From positions 1,426,001-1,490,000 of the forward strand of contig NZ_CP032543.1 in the NCBI RefSeq assembly GCF_003610995.1: a DNA stretch of 64,000 nt. Reading direction: 5' to 3'. Origin of the DNA: Streptomyces griseus subsp. griseus. Lineage in GTDB: Bacteria > Actinomycetota > Actinomycetes > Streptomycetales > Streptomycetaceae. Of this stretch, positions 1-9,025 are shown piece after piece. The position numbers and the translations under genes are program-made. The notes beneath the pieces are model-generated. The model was given only the letters and a program-made list of their open reading frames with translations, had not been told where the DNA came from and did no database searches. Positions within the stretch are counted from its first letter, which is position 1. Each line of letters opens with the position of its first letter.

Positions 1-399
1 GGACTCGTACTGCGCGGCGACACCGGCGACGAGGCGCTGCTTCTCCGCCTCCGGGATGCCGAGCTTGTCGTACGTGTTCTTGATGTCCTCGGGCAGCTCC
101 TCCCAGGAGGCCGCCTGCTTCTCCGTGGACCGCACGAAGTACTTGATGTTGTCGAAGTCGATGCCCGACAGGTCCGAGCCCCAGTTCGGCATGGGCTTCT
201 TGCCGAAGAGCTTGAGGCCCTTGAGCCGCAGCTTCAGCATCCACTCGGGCTCGTTCTTCTTCTCCGAGATGTCGCGGACGACAGCCTCGGAGAGGCCGCG
301 CTTCGCCGCCGCGCCTGCCGCGTCGGAGTCGGCCCAGCCGAATTCGTACGTACCCAGACCCTCGAGCTCAGGGTGGGCAGTCTCCGTGGGGAGCGTCAT
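1..399 (-). CDS. sufB: Fe-S cluster assembly protein SufB (N-terminal part)
   Basis: This is the first 133 codons of SufB; the gene runs off the left edge of the window. The ATG at 399 opens a protein beginning MTLPTETAHPELEGLGTYEF, followed by the family pattern of a WMLKLRLKGLKLF stretch and an NWGSDLSGIDFDNIKYFV stretch. SufB is the scaffold subunit of the SUF iron-sulfur assembly complex (SufBCD) in the cytoplasm. The start codon overlaps the stop of the upstream regulator as ATGA, so the two are translationally coupled in one operon. Family assignment is firm; only the end is missing. Confidence 0.93.
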   Translation of the reverse strand, partial: MTLPTETAHPELEGLGTYEFGWADSDAAGAAAKRGLSEAVVRDISEKKNEPEWMLKLRLKGLKLFGKKPMPNWGSDLSGIDFDNIKYFVRSTEKQAASWEELPEDIKNTYDKLGIPEAEKQRLVAGVAAQYES

Positions 400-1139
400 G
401 CGGGGTTCCTCCCGGCCGTGCTTGCAGATGCTGAATGGGTGGTCTGTGGGGGTGCTGTCTGACCGCTGCGCGGCACATAGGTCGTGCACACGCCGTCGCC
501 GTGGGCGAGGGTGGCCAGACGCTGCACATGGGTCCCGAGGAGGCTGGAGAAGAATTCCGTCTCCGCCTCGCACAGCTGTGGGAACTGCTCGGCGACATGC
601 GCCACCGGGCAGTGGTGCTGGCACAGCTGCTCGCCCTGCTGGGGGCCCGGCGCGCTGCGCGCCGTAGCAGCGTACCCGTCGGCGCTCAGGGCCCTGGCGA
701 GGGCCTCCGTGCGCTCGGAGGGCTCCGCGGCCTCGACCGCGGCGCGGTACGCCTCACCCATCGCCGCCATCCGGGCACGGGCGAAGGCGGCGACCGCCTC
801 GTCCCCGCCGGACTCGGCGATGAAGCGCAGAGCGTCCGCGGCCAGCTTGTCGTAGGACTGGTCGAAGGCGTCCCGGCCGCAGTCCGTCAGGGCGAACACC
901 TTGGCGGGCCTGCCGCGGGTCCGCGCCCCGTAGACCCGCTGTTCACGGGCCTCGACGACATCGTCGGAGACGAGGGCGTCCAGGTGGCGGCGGACGGCGG
1001 CCTGGGTGAGGCCGACGCGCTGGGCGAGGTCGGCGGCGGTGGACGGGCCGTGGTCCAGGATGGAGCGCGCGACCCGGTTGCGCGTCGAGCGCTCACCGGT
1101 CGCGAGTTCCTCCTGAGGAGCCCCACCGTCGTATTTCAC
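396..1139 (-). CDS. sufR: SufR-type iron-sulfur-sensing transcriptional repressor
   Basis: A 247-residue regulator of the ArsR/DeoR-like winged-helix group that heads the suf operon. The N-terminal half has the helix-turn-helix (STAADLAQRVGLTQAAVRRHL, about residues 33-53) and the wing (RVYGARTRGRPAKVFALT). The C-terminal half holds a Cys-x3-Cys-x12-Cys cluster (LCQHHC ... QLC), as expected for a [4Fe-4S] ligand set. The start chosen is GTG at 1139; an ATG 24 codons upstream is possible but lies in the likely promoter. An inverted repeat covers the GTG, which fits autoregulation. Coupling to sufB by ATGA overlap supports its role as suf repressor. Function is inferred from family and context. 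Confidence 0.85.
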   Translation of the reverse strand: MKYDGGAPQEELATGERSTRNRVARSILDHGPSTAADLAQRVGLTQAAVRRHLDALVSDDVVEAREQRVYGARTRGRPAKVFALTDCGRDAFDQSYDKLAADALRFIAESGGDEAVAAFARARMAAMGEAYRAAVEAAEPSERTEALARALSADGYAATARSAPGPQQGEQLCQHHCPVAHVAEQFPQLCEAETEFFSSLLGTHVQRLATLAHGDGVCTTYVPRSGQTAPPQTTHSASASTAGRNPA

Positions 1140-1152
1140 AACACCATTGTTG
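1139..1152. promoter_or_regulatory. Inverted repeat over the sufR start, candidate SufR operator
   Basis: The sequence CAACA-N4-TGTTG is a perfect 5-4-5 inverted repeat whose left base is part of the GTG start codon of the regulator. An operator here would block initiation of a leaderless or short-leader transcript. It is an inference from symmetry and position; it does not match the mycobacterial SufR site as I remember it. Confidence 0.4.
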
Positions 1153-1211
1153 CGTAATTCATTCGGCCATGACAACCACGGTCCGGAACGATCTACGGTG
1201 TGGTTCGTCAC

Positions 1212-1225
1212 TTAGGGTTACCTAA
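1212..1225. promoter_or_regulatory. TTAGG-N4-CCTAA inverted repeat with -10-like hexamer, ABC operon promoter region
   Basis: A perfect 5-4-5 inverted repeat (TTAGGGTTACCTAA) lies 50 bp upstream of the ABC ATPase start. Its right arm runs into TAATCT (1223-1228), which fits a -10 hexamer of the TANNNT type for the rightward operon. The half-sites resemble those of DtxR/DmdR iron boxes, but the spacing is shorter than the 19-bp consensus, so an iron box is not claimed. Confidence 0.35.
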
Positions 1226-1275
1226 TCTGGCCCCGGGACCAGGCCCCCGGCGGGCCCTGCCTAGACTTCCCTGCC

Positions 1276-2202
1276 ATGGAGAACGAGCCCGTCGTACAGG
1301 TCACCGGCCTGGTGAAGCGGTACGGCACGAAGACCGCGGTGGACGGCCTCGATCTGGTCGTGGCGCCGGGCGCGGTGACCGCCGTCCTGGGCCCGAACGG
1401 CGCCGGGAAGACCACCACGATCGAGACCTGCGAGGGCTACCACCGCCCAGACGCCGGCACCGTACGCGTCCTCGGACTCGACCCGGTCGCCGACGCCGGG
1501 CGGCTGCGCCCCCGGATCGGGGTCATGCTCCAGTCCGGCGGCGTCTACTCCGGCGCCCGCGCGGAGGAGATGCTCCGCCACATGGCCAGGCTCCACGCCC
1601 ACCCGCTGGACGTGGACGCCCTGATCGAACGCCTCGGCCTAGGCTCCTGCGGCCGCACCACCTACCGGCGGCTCTCCGGCGGCCAGCAGCAGCGCCTCGC
1701 CCTGGCCCTCGCGGTCGTCGGCCGGCCCGAGCTGGTCTTCCTGGACGAGCCGACCGCCGGGCTGGACCCGCAGGCCCGCCGCTCCACCTGGGAGCTGGTG
1801 CGCGAACTGCGCGGAGACGGCGTCTCCGTGGTGCTCACCACCCACTTCATGGACGAGGCCGAGGCGCTCGCCGACGACGTGGCGATCATCGACGCGGGCC
1901 GGGTCATCGCCCAGGGCTCCCCCGAGCGGCTCTGCCGGGGCGGCGCGGAGAACACCCTGCGCTTCACCGGCCGTACGGGACTCGACCTCGGCTCCCTGGT
2001 CAAGGCGCTGCCCGACGGCTCCGAGGCCGCCGAGCCGCTCCCGGGCACGTACCGCATCACCGGGGCCATCGACCCGCAGCTGCTGGCCACCGTCACCTCC
2101 TGGTGCGCGCAGCACGGCGTGATGCCCGAGGGCATCTCGGTGGAGCGGCACACCCTGGAGGACGTCTTCCTCGAACTGACCGGCAAGGAGCTGCGCGCAT
2201 GA
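1276..2202 (+). CDS. ABC transporter ATP-binding protein (DrrA-like exporter)
   Basis: A 308-residue nucleotide-binding subunit. Walker A GPNGAGKTT is at about residues 39-47, the Q-loop Gln at 86, the signature LSGGQQQR at 133-140, Walker B LVFLDEP at 153-159 and the H-loop His at 190. The long C-terminal extension after the H-loop is typical of daunorubicin-type exporter ATPases. The stop overlaps the permease start as ATGA, so ATPase and permease form a coupled pair. The operon is divergent from sufR. The substrate is unknown; export of a hydrophobic compound is a family-based guess. Confidence 0.9.
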   Translation: MENEPVVQVTGLVKRYGTKTAVDGLDLVVAPGAVTAVLGPNGAGKTTTIETCEGYHRPDAGTVRVLGLDPVADAGRLRPRIGVMLQSGGVYSGARAEEMLRHMARLHAHPLDVDALIERLGLGSCGRTTYRRLSGGQQQRLALALAVVGRPELVFLDEPTAGLDPQARRSTWELVRELRGDGVSVVLTTHFMDEAEALADDVAIIDAGRVIAQGSPERLCRGGAENTLRFTGRTGLDLGSLVKALPDGSEAAEPLPGTYRITGAIDPQLLATVTSWCAQHGVMPEGISVERHTLEDVFLELTGKELRA

Positions 2203-2966
2203 GCGCCGGTACGTACACCCCGCGCCCCGGCGCCGCCCCGCTCCCCCGGATGATCGCCGCGCAGACCGCGCTGGAGACCCGGATGCTGCTGCGCAACGGC
2301 GAACAGTTGCTGTTGACGGTGATCATCCCGACGCTGCTGCTGGTGCTGTTCAGCGCGGTGGACATCGTGGACACCGGCTCGGGCGCGTCCGTGGACTTCC
2401 TGGCGCCGGGCATCCTGGCGCTGGCCGTGATGTCGACGGCCTTCACCGGCCAGGCCATCGCCACCGGCTTCGAACGCCGTTACGGGGTCCTGAAGCGGCT
2501 CGGGGCCTCCCCGCTGCCGCGCTGGGCCCTGATGACGGCGAAGACGCTGTCGGTGCTGGTCACCGAGGTGCTCCAGGTGCTGCTGCTGACGGCGATCGCC
2601 CTCGCGCTCGGCTGGTCGCCGCAGGGCGGCCCGCTCTCCGTGCTGCTGCTCCTGGTGCTGGGGACCGCCGCGTTCTCCGGGCTCGGGCTGCTGATGGCCG
2701 GGACGCTGAAGGCCGAGGCGACGCTGGCCGCCGCCAACCTGGTCTTCCTGCTGCTGCTGGTCGGCGGCGGGGTCATCGTGCCGCTGGACAAGTTCCCCGA
2801 CGCGGTGCAGTCGGTGCTCGGGCTGCTGCCCGTCTCGGCGCTCTCGGAGGGGCTGCGGGACGTCCTCCAGCACGGCGCGTCGATGCCGTGGGGCCAGGCC
2901 GGGATCCTGGCGGTGTGGGCGGTGCTGGGTCTGGGCGCGGCGGCGAGGTTCTTCCGCTGGGAGTAG
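2199..2966 (+). CDS. ABC-2 type permease
   Basis: A 255-residue membrane subunit starting at the ATG inside the ATGA overlap with the ATPase gene. It has about six hydrophobic segments (for example LLLTVIIPTLLLVLF, ILALAVMSTAFTGQAIA, LVTEVLQVLLLTAIALAL, NLVFLLLLVGGGVIVPL and a C-terminal GILAVWAVLGLGAAARFF) and the FERRYGVLKRLGASPL cytoplasmic motif of the ABC-2 family. It forms the membrane pore for the upstream ATPase, probably as a homodimer. The end is clean, followed by ctaA after 77 bp. Confidence 0.88.
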   Translation: MSAGTYTPRPGAAPLPRMIAAQTALETRMLLRNGEQLLLTVIIPTLLLVLFSAVDIVDTGSGASVDFLAPGILALAVMSTAFTGQAIATGFERRYGVLKRLGASPLPRWALMTAKTLSVLVTEVLQVLLLTAIALALGWSPQGGPLSVLLLLVLGTAAFSGLGLLMAGTLKAEATLAAANLVFLLLLVGGGVIVPLDKFPDAVQSVLGLLPVSALSEGLRDVLQHGASMPWGQAGILAVWAVLGLGAAARFFRWE

Positions 2967-3043
2967 CGGGACCAGCCAGGGCAAGCCGCCACGAACCCAC
3001 CCCTCGTGAAAACGTGCACAAGCCTCGTCCTACGATGGTCCGC

Positions 3044-4021
3044 GTGGAAACCCCCATCTCTGCCATCGCCAAGCGCTGGACGCCCTCCACCAAGGTGGTG
3101 AAGCGTGCCGCGCTCTCCGCCGTGATGATGAGTGTCCTCATCATCGTGACCGGCGGTGCCGTCCGGCTGACCGGTTCGGGCCTCGGCTGCGACACCTGGC
3201 CCAAGTGCACCGACGACAGCCTGTTCGCGACGCCCGAGCAGGGGCTGCACGGCGCGATCGAGTTCGGCAACCGGATGCTGACGTACGTCCTGTCGGCGGC
3301 CGTCGGCTGGGCGATCGTCGCCACCCGCTCGATGAAGCCGCGCCGCCGCAAGGTCACCCGGCTGGCCTGGTCGCAGTTCTGGATCGTGCTGGGCAACGCC
3401 GTCCTCGGCGGCATCACCGTCTGGGCGGGGCTCAACCCGTGGACGGTGGCCGGGCACTTCCTGCTCGCCAACGCGCTGCTCGCCGTCACCGTGATCACCT
3501 GGGTCCGGGTCGGGGAGGGCGACGGCCCCGCGCGGCCCCGCGCTCCCCTGCCGGTACGCCGCCTCTCCTGGGCGATCCTGGCGACCACCGTGGTCCTCAT
3601 CGTGCTCGGCACCTCGGTGACCGGTTCCGGCAAGCACGCGGGCGACAGCAGCGACGTACCGCGGATGCCGTGGGACTGGTCGGCCGCCGCCCATGTGCAC
3701 GCCATCGCCGCCTGGGTGGTCTGCGCGCTGGCCATCGCGATGTGGCTGGCCCTGCGGGTGGTCGACGCCCCCGCCGACACCCGGGCCCGCGCCCGCGACC
3801 TGCTCGTCGTGCTGCTCGCCCAGGGCGCGATCGGGTACGTCCAGTACTTCAGCGACGTCCCCGAGGTCCTGGTCGGCATCCACATGTTCGGCTCGGCCAT
3901 CATGTGGATCGCCGTGATCCGCCTGGTGATGAGCATGCGTGAGCGCGGCGACGACGTCCCGGCTCCGCTGCCGGGCCCGTCCGCCCCCGCCGAGCGGCGG
4001 GAGTCGGCGCAGGCTCTCTGA
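3044..4021 (+). CDS. ctaA: Haem A synthase CtaA (COX15 family)
   Basis: A 325-residue integral membrane enzyme that oxidises the C8 methyl of haem O to give haem A for the aa3 oxidase. Eight hydrophobic segments are visible. Conserved family histidines occur in GLHGAIEFGNR, VAGHFLLA, HVHAIAAW and GIHMFG, and the paired cysteines of the first loop in GLGCDTWPKC. TACGAT at 3031-3036 fits a -10 box with GTG 3044 seven bases downstream, so a leaderless start at 3044 is chosen; the ATG at 3035 is the alternative. It partners with ctaB, 0.5 kb away on the opposite strand. Confidence 0.9.
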   Translation: METPISAIAKRWTPSTKVVKRAALSAVMMSVLIIVTGGAVRLTGSGLGCDTWPKCTDDSLFATPEQGLHGAIEFGNRMLTYVLSAAVGWAIVATRSMKPRRRKVTRLAWSQFWIVLGNAVLGGITVWAGLNPWTVAGHFLLANALLAVTVITWVRVGEGDGPARPRAPLPVRRLSWAILATTVVLIVLGTSVTGSGKHAGDSSDVPRMPWDWSAAAHVHAIAAWVVCALAIAMWLALRVVDAPADTRARARDLLVVLLAQGAIGYVQYFSDVPEVLVGIHMFGSAIMWIAVIRLVMSMRERGDDVPAPLPGPSAPAERRESAQAL

Positions 4022-4028
4022 ACGGCCT

Positions 4029-4074
4029 TACGGAGAAGGGGCGGCGGGCATCTGCCCGCCGCCCCTTCTCCGTA
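4029..4074. terminator. Strong hairpin terminator after ctaA
   Basis: A 22-bp perfect stem (4029-4050 against 4053-4074) with a two-base nominal loop lies between the convergent stops of ctaA and the following minus-strand gene. No U-tract follows, as is common in high-GC actinobacteria. It can serve both genes. Confidence 0.8.
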
Positions 4075-4079
4075 TCCGC

Positions 4080-4448
4080 TCAGCTGTCGTTGGACGGACC
4101 GCCGATCTGGATGCCGGCCATCCGCGACCACTCGTAGGGGCCCGTGCGGACCTTGAGGGCGAAGTCGCCGTCGAACTCCTCGTGCACCGTGATGCCGGAC
4201 TTCTCCGCCGCGCTCTCGGCCACCGCGTACGTCGGGGCCACCAGGTCGCCCCAGGCGCCGTCCTGGCCCACCAGGACGATACGGGCGCCCGCCTGGCCGA
4301 TGTAGGCGAGCTGCCCCTCGGCGCCGCCGTGCTCCTTGGCGAAGGCCCCGATCTCGCGGGCCAGCTTCGCCGCCCTGCGCTCCGCCCGGGCCGCCTTCCT
4401 GGCGTCCGTCCGTGAGGTCTGCTCCGTGTCTGCTGCCGTCTCTGCCAT
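4080..4448 (-). CDS. Conserved actinobacterial protein of unknown function
   Basis: A 122-residue soluble protein. The first 35 residues are Ala/Arg/Lys-rich (DARKAARAERRAAKLAREIG) and likely helical; the rest is a compact alpha/beta segment (QLAYIGQAGARIVLVGQDGAWGDLV ... FALKVRTGPYEWSRMAGIQIGG). The start is the ATG at 4448: TAGCAT lies eight bases upstream in minus orientation and fits a -10 box, suggesting a leaderless message. I recall such proteins next to ctaA/ctaB in streptomycetes but know no function. It has no membrane segment or signal peptide. Confidence 0.75.
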   Translation of the reverse strand: MAETAADTEQTSRTDARKAARAERRAAKLAREIGAFAKEHGGAEGQLAYIGQAGARIVLVGQDGAWGDLVAPTYAVAESAAEKSGITVHEEFDGDFALKVRTGPYEWSRMAGIQIGGPSNDS

Positions 4449-4485
4449 GGACAGGATGCTACCGACGGGTAGGGCGAACGGCGAC

Positions 4486-4521
4486 GGGCGGGTCACGTGG
4501 CTTGTGCCACGTGACCCGCCC
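4486..4521 (-). terminator. Terminator of ctaB
   Basis: A 16-bp perfect stem (4486-4501 with 4506-4521) closed by a TTGT loop, just after the ctaB stop. Confidence 0.75.
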
Positions 4522-4536
4522 GTACAGGTCCGGAAG

Positions 4537-5484
4537 TCAGCGGAGGAAGGGGTCCACCGCGACGGCCAGGAAGAGCAGCGAGACATAGGTGATGGACCAG
4601 TGGAACAGCCGCATCTCCTTGAGTTTGGCGCCCGTCACCCCGGCCTTCGAGCGGTTCTGGAGCCCGTGGGCCTCCCAGAGCCAGAAGCCGCCCGCCAGCA
4701 GCGCCACCGACAGATAGAACCAGCCGGTGTAGCCCAGCGGGGTGAGCAGCAGCGAGACGCCGACCATCACCCAGCTGTAGAGGACGATCTGCCGGGCCAC
4801 CACCTGGTTGGAGGCGATGACCGGGAGCATCGGGACGCCGACCCGGGCGTAGTCGTCCTTCACCTTCATGGAGAGCGGCCAGTAGTGCGGCGGCGTCCAG
4901 AAGAAGATGACGGCGAAGAGGATGACGGCGGCCCAGGAGAGGGAGTTCGTCACCGAGGACCAGCCGATGAGCACCGGCATGCAGCCGGCGATACCGCCCC
5001 AGATGATGTTCTGCGAGGTGCGGCGCTTCAGCAGCATCGTGTAGACGACGACGTAGAAGAGCAGTGCCCCGAGAGCGAGCCCGGCGGACAGCCAGTTGAC
5101 GAGCAGTCCGAACCAGAGCGTGGACACCACCGCGAGGCCGATGCCGAAGGCGAGGCACTCACGGGGGCTGACCATGCCGGTGACCAGCGGACGCTGCGAC
5201 GTGCGGTCCATCAGCGCGTCGATGTCGCGGTCGATGTACATGTTCAGCGCGTTGGCGCCGCCCGCGGAGAGGTACCCGCCGACGGTCGTGGTGAGCACCA
5301 GCCACAGGTCGGGTACGCCCTGGGCCGCGAGGAACATCACCGGAACGGTGGTGATGAGCAACAGCTCGATGATCCGTGGCTTGGTAAGCGCCACGAATGC
5401 CTTGACACGGGCCCCGTACGGGCGATGGCCCCCTGGGCTGGGAGTCAAGGCGACCCCGGCGGGTCGGGACTCGACGGCCGTCAC
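4537..5484 (-). CDS. ctaB: Protohaem IX farnesyltransferase CtaB (haem O synthase)
   Basis: A 315-residue UbiA-superfamily membrane enzyme that adds a farnesyl group to protohaem, giving haem O, the substrate of CtaA. The first Asp-rich motif is [18 protein letters not shown] and the second is in the loop [16 protein letters not shown]; about nine hydrophobic helices follow the [16 protein letters not shown] segment. GTG at 5484 is chosen because an AGGGG ribosome site lies just upstream; a second in-frame GTG two codons earlier is possible. The gene is divergent from tkt across about 295 bp. Confidence 0.92.
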   Translation of the reverse strand: MTAVESRPAGVALTPSPGGHRPYGARVKAFVALTKPRIIELLLITTVPVMFLAAQGVPDLWLVLTTTVGGYLSAGGANALNMYIDRDIDALMDRTSQRPLVTGMVSPRECLAFGIGLAVVSTLWFGLLVNWLSAGLALGALLFYVVVYTMLLKRRTSQNIIWGGIAGCMPVLIGWSSVTNSLSWAAVILFAVIFFWTPPHYWPLSMKVKDDYARVGVPMLPVIASNQVVARQIVLYSWVMVGVSLLLTPLGYTGWFYLSVALLAGGFWLWEAHGLQNRSKAGVTGAKLKEMRLFHWSITYVSLLFLAVAVDPFLR

Positions 5485-5779
5485 GCACACCCCTGACAGA
5501 GAAATCCCAGCAAGCTCCGGGCCGAAGGGCCCTTGTGAAGACTTGCGCGAACTCGACCACTCTAGACGTTGGGGGTACACCGCCCTTCGCGGGGGTGGGG
5601 TCGTGTTGAGGGTGACTGTCGGATGTACGGGGCCCGTCCGCCGGGAGGCGAAGCGGGCGGGTCGCCCGCACCCTGGAAAGTGCTCGGAAAGTGTCCCCCG
5701 CGGCGGGGGTAGGCTCGGCAGCGTCCGGTGCGGTAACGGTCACCGGCTTACGAACAGTGGAGAGGAGCCCTGACTCAGG

Positions 5780-7867
5780 GTGAGCATCAAGCCGACCACC
5801 TCAGACCTCCAGTGGACCGAATTGGACCAGCGGGCCGTGGACACCGCCCGCGTCCTCGCCGCGGACGCCGTACAGAAAGTCGGAAACGGCCACCCGGGCA
5901 CGGCCATGAGCCTGGCTCCCGCCGCGTACACCCTGTTCCAGAAAGTCATGCGGCACGACCCCGCCGACGCGGAGTGGACCGGCCGCGACCGGTTCGTCCT
6001 GTCGGCGGGCCACTCCAGCCTGACCCTCTACATCCAGCTCTACCTCGCCGGTTACGGCCTGGAGCTGGACGACCTGAAGGCGTTCCGGACCTGGGGCTCC
6101 AAGACCCCGGGCCACCCGGAGTACGGCCACACGACGGGTGTCGAGACGACGACCGGTCCGCTGGGCCAGGGTGTCGCCAACGCGGTGGGCATGGCCATGG
6201 CCGCCCGCTACGAGCGTGGCCTCTTCGACCCCGAGGCGGCCGCCGGCACCTCCCCGTTCGACCACACGGTCTGGGTCGTCGCCGGTGACGGCTGCCTCCA
6301 GGAGGGCATCTCGGCCGAGGCGTCCTCGCTGGCCGGGCACCAGAAGCTGGGCAACCTGGTCCTGCTCTGGGACGACAACCACATCTCCATCGAGGGCGAC
6401 ACGGAGACCGCGGTCTCCGAGGACACCCTGAAGCGGTACGAGGCGTACGGGTGGCACGTCCAGCGCGTCGACCAGCTGCCCAACGGCGACCTGGACCCGG
6501 CGGGTCTGTACGCGGCGCTCCAGGCGGCCAAGGCCGAGACCGGGCGCCCCTCGTTCATCGCGGCCCGGTCCATCATCGCCTGGCCCGCCCCGAACGCCCA
6601 GAACACCGAGGCCGCGCACGGCTCGGCGCTCGGCGACGAGGAGATCGCGGCGACCAAGCGGGTCCTGGGCTTCGACCCGGAGCAGACCTTCGAGGTCTCC
6701 GACGAGGTCATCGGCCACACCCGTGAGGCCCTGGACCGCGGCCGTGAGGCCCGTACCGAGTGGGACAAGGCGTTCGCCGCGTGGCGCACCGCCAACCCCG
6801 AGCGCGCCGCCGACTTCGACCGGATCGCCGCGGGCGAGCTGCCGGAGGGCTGGGAGGAGAAGCTCCCGGTCTTCGAGGCCGGCAAGTCCCTGGCCACCCG
6901 TGCCGCCTCCGGCAAGGTGCTCCAGGCGCTGGGCGATGTCGTGCCCGAGCTGTGGGGCGGCTCCGCCGACCTGGCCGGCTCGAACAACACCACGATCGAC
7001 AAGACGTCGTCGTTCCTGCCGGTGGGCAACCCGCTGCCGGAGGCCGACCCGTACGGCCGCACGATCCACTTCGGGATCCGCGAGCACGCGATGGCCGCCG
7101 CGATGAACGGCATCGCGCTGCACGGCAACACCCGCATCTACGGCGGCACCTTCCTGGTGTTCTCCGACTACATGCGCAACGCCGTGCGGCTCTCCGCGCT
7201 GATGCACCTGCCGGTGACGTACGTGTGGACGCACGACTCGATCGGCCTCGGCGAGGACGGCCCGACCCACCAGCCGGTGGAGCACCTGGCCGCGCTGCGC
7301 GCCATCCCGGGCCTGAACGTCGTCCGTCCGGCCGACGCCAACGAGACGGCCATCGCCTGGCGCGAAATCCTGCGCCGCTACACCAAGGAGTTCGGTGTGG
7401 GCGCCCCGCACGGTCTGGCGCTGACCCGCCAGGGCGTGCCGACGTACGAGGCGAACGAGGACGCGGCCAAGGGCGGTTACGTGCTCTTCGAGGCCGAGGG
7501 CGGCGAGCCGCAGGTGCTGCTCATCGCGACCGGTTCCGAGGTCCATGTCGCCGTCGAGGCGCGCGAGCAGCTCCAGGCGGCCGGGGTGCCGACCCGGGTG
7601 GTCTCGATGCCGTCGGTCGAGTGGTTCGAGGAGCAGGACCAGGGTTACAAGGAGAGCGTGCTCCCGCCGTCGGTCAGGGCGCGGGTCGCCGTGGAGGCGG
7701 GCATCGGTCTGACCTGGTACCGGTACGTCGGCGACGCCGGCCGGATCGTCTCGCTGGAGCACTTCGGCGCCTCGGCCGACGCGAAGGTGCTGTTCCGGGA
7801 GTTCGGCTTCACCGCCGAGAACGTGGCCTCCGCCGCGCGGGAATCTCTCGCCGCCGCCACACGCTGA
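5780..7867 (+). CDS. tkt: Transketolase
   Basis: A 695-residue thiamine-diphosphate enzyme of the non-oxidative pentose phosphate pathway. The N-terminal domain has the substrate and cofactor motifs GNGHPGTAMSLAP and GHGS-type FVLSAGHSS, and the ThDP/Mg motif GDGCLQEGISAEASSLAG; the second domain shows HFGIREHAMAA with the catalytic Glu, and THDSIGLGEDGPTHQP. Length matches the family. The start is GTG at 5780. The ribosome site is weak, but TAGGCT at 5710-5715 could be a -10 box for a 65-base leader. It heads the tkt-tal-zwf-opcA-pgl operon. Confidence 0.95.
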   Translation: MSIKPTTSDLQWTELDQRAVDTARVLAADAVQKVGNGHPGTAMSLAPAAYTLFQKVMRHDPADAEWTGRDRFVLSAGHSSLTLYIQLYLAGYGLELDDLKAFRTWGSKTPGHPEYGHTTGVETTTGPLGQGVANAVGMAMAARYERGLFDPEAAAGTSPFDHTVWVVAGDGCLQEGISAEASSLAGHQKLGNLVLLWDDNHISIEGDTETAVSEDTLKRYEAYGWHVQRVDQLPNGDLDPAGLYAALQAAKAETGRPSFIAARSIIAWPAPNAQNTEAAHGSALGDEEIAATKRVLGFDPEQTFEVSDEVIGHTREALDRGREARTEWDKAFAAWRTANPERAADFDRIAAGELPEGWEEKLPVFEAGKSLATRAASGKVLQALGDVVPELWGGSADLAGSNNTTIDKTSSFLPVGNPLPEADPYGRTIHFGIREHAMAAAMNGIALHGNTRIYGGTFLVFSDYMRNAVRLSALMHLPVTYVWTHDSIGLGEDGPTHQPVEHLAALRAIPGLNVVRPADANETAIAWREILRRYTKEFGVGAPHGLALTRQGVPTYEANEDAAKGGYVLFEAEGGEPQVLLIATGSEVHVAVEAREQLQAAGVPTRVVSMPSVEWFEEQDQGYKESVLPPSVRARVAVEAGIGLTWYRYVGDAGRIVSLEHFGASADAKVLFREFGFTAENVASAARESLAAATR

Positions 7868-7901
7868 CGCCGGTATACACGACTAGTAGGAGATGCAACC
7901 C

Positions 7902-9020
7902 ATGACAGACGCACTCAAGCGCCTCTCCGACGAGGGCGTGGCGATCTGGCTCGACGACCTGTCGCGCAAGCGGATCACGTCCGGCAACCTGGCCGAGCTG
8001 ATCGACCAGAGCCATGTCGTCGGCGTGACCACCAACCCGTCGATCTTCCAGAAGGCGATCTCCTCGGGCGACGGTTACGAGCAGCAGCTCACCGACCTCG
8101 CCGCCCGCAAGGTCACCGTCGAGGAAGCGCTCCGCATGATCACGACGGCGGACGTCCGCGACGCCGCCGACATCCTGCGTCCGGTCTTCGACGCGACCGG
8201 CGGCCAGGACGGCCGGGTCTCCATCGAGGTCGACCCGCGCCTGGCGCACAACACCACGGCCACCGTCGCCGAGGCCAAGCAGCTGGCGTGGCTGGTCGAC
8301 CGGCCGAACACGCTCATCAAGATCCCGGCGACCAAGGCCGGCCTCCCGGCGATCACCGAGACCATCGGCCGGGGCATCAGCGTCAACGTGACGCTGATCT
8401 TCTCGCTGGAGCGCTACCGCGCGGTCATGGACGCCTACCTGGCGGGGCTGGAGAAGGCGAAGGCCGCGGGCCTGGACCTCTCCAAGATCCACTCGGTGGC
8501 GTCCTTCTTCGTGTCCCGCGTGGACACCGAGATCGACAAGCGCCTGGACGCCATCGGCTCCGACGAGGCGAAGGCCGCCAAGGGCAAGTCGGCGCTGGCC
8601 AACGCGCGCCTGGCCTACGAGGCGTACGAGGAGGTCTTCTCCTCCGACCGCTGGAGCGCCCTGGACAAGGCGCGGGCCAACAGGCAGCGTCCGCTGTGGG
8701 CATCGACCGGCGTCAAGGACCCGTCCCTCAAGGACACCCTGTACGTCGACGACCTGGTCGCCCCCAACACGGTGAACACCATGCCGGAGGCGACCCTGGA
8801 GGCCGTGGCCGACCACGGCGAGATCACCGGCAACACCGTCGCCGGCGGTTACGACCAGGCACGCGCCGACCTCGACGCGATCAAGAAGCTCGGCATCTCG
8901 TACGACGAGGTCGTACAGGTGCTGGAGGACGAGGGCGTCGAGAAGTTCGAGGCGTCCTGGAACGACCTGCTCAAGTCGACCGAGGCGGAGCTTTCGCGCC
9001 TCGCCCCCTCGGAGGGCTGA
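7902..9020 (+). CDS. tal: Transaldolase
   Basis: A 372-residue transaldolase moving a dihydroxyacetone unit between sugar phosphates. The family landmarks are [13 protein letters not shown] near the N-terminus, the Schiff-base lysine region [16 protein letters not shown] and [11 protein letters not shown]. It is the long actinobacterial or plant-like class rather than the 220-residue class. The ATG at 7902 follows AGGAGA by eight bases. It starts 34 bp after tkt and is followed by zwf after five bases. Confidence 0.95.
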   Translation: MTDALKRLSDEGVAIWLDDLSRKRITSGNLAELIDQSHVVGVTTNPSIFQKAISSGDGYEQQLTDLAARKVTVEEALRMITTADVRDAADILRPVFDATGGQDGRVSIEVDPRLAHNTTATVAEAKQLAWLVDRPNTLIKIPATKAGLPAITETIGRGISVNVTLIFSLERYRAVMDAYLAGLEKAKAAGLDLSKIHSVASFFVSRVDTEIDKRLDAIGSDEAKAAKGKSALANARLAYEAYEEVFSSDRWSALDKARANRQRPLWASTGVKDPSLKDTLYVDDLVAPNTVNTMPEATLEAVADHGEITGNTVAGGYDQARADLDAIKKLGISYDEVVQVLEDEGVEKFEASWNDLLKSTEAELSRLAPSEG

Positions 9021-9025
9021 CCACT

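Noticed and set aside
1212..1225. DmdR/DtxR iron box
   Set aside because: The half-sites fit but the total length is 14 bp instead of 19 and the centre does not match, so only a generic inverted repeat is reported.
5801..7762. Long minus-strand frame opposite tkt
   Set aside because: Shadow of transketolase; no motif and no ribosome site.
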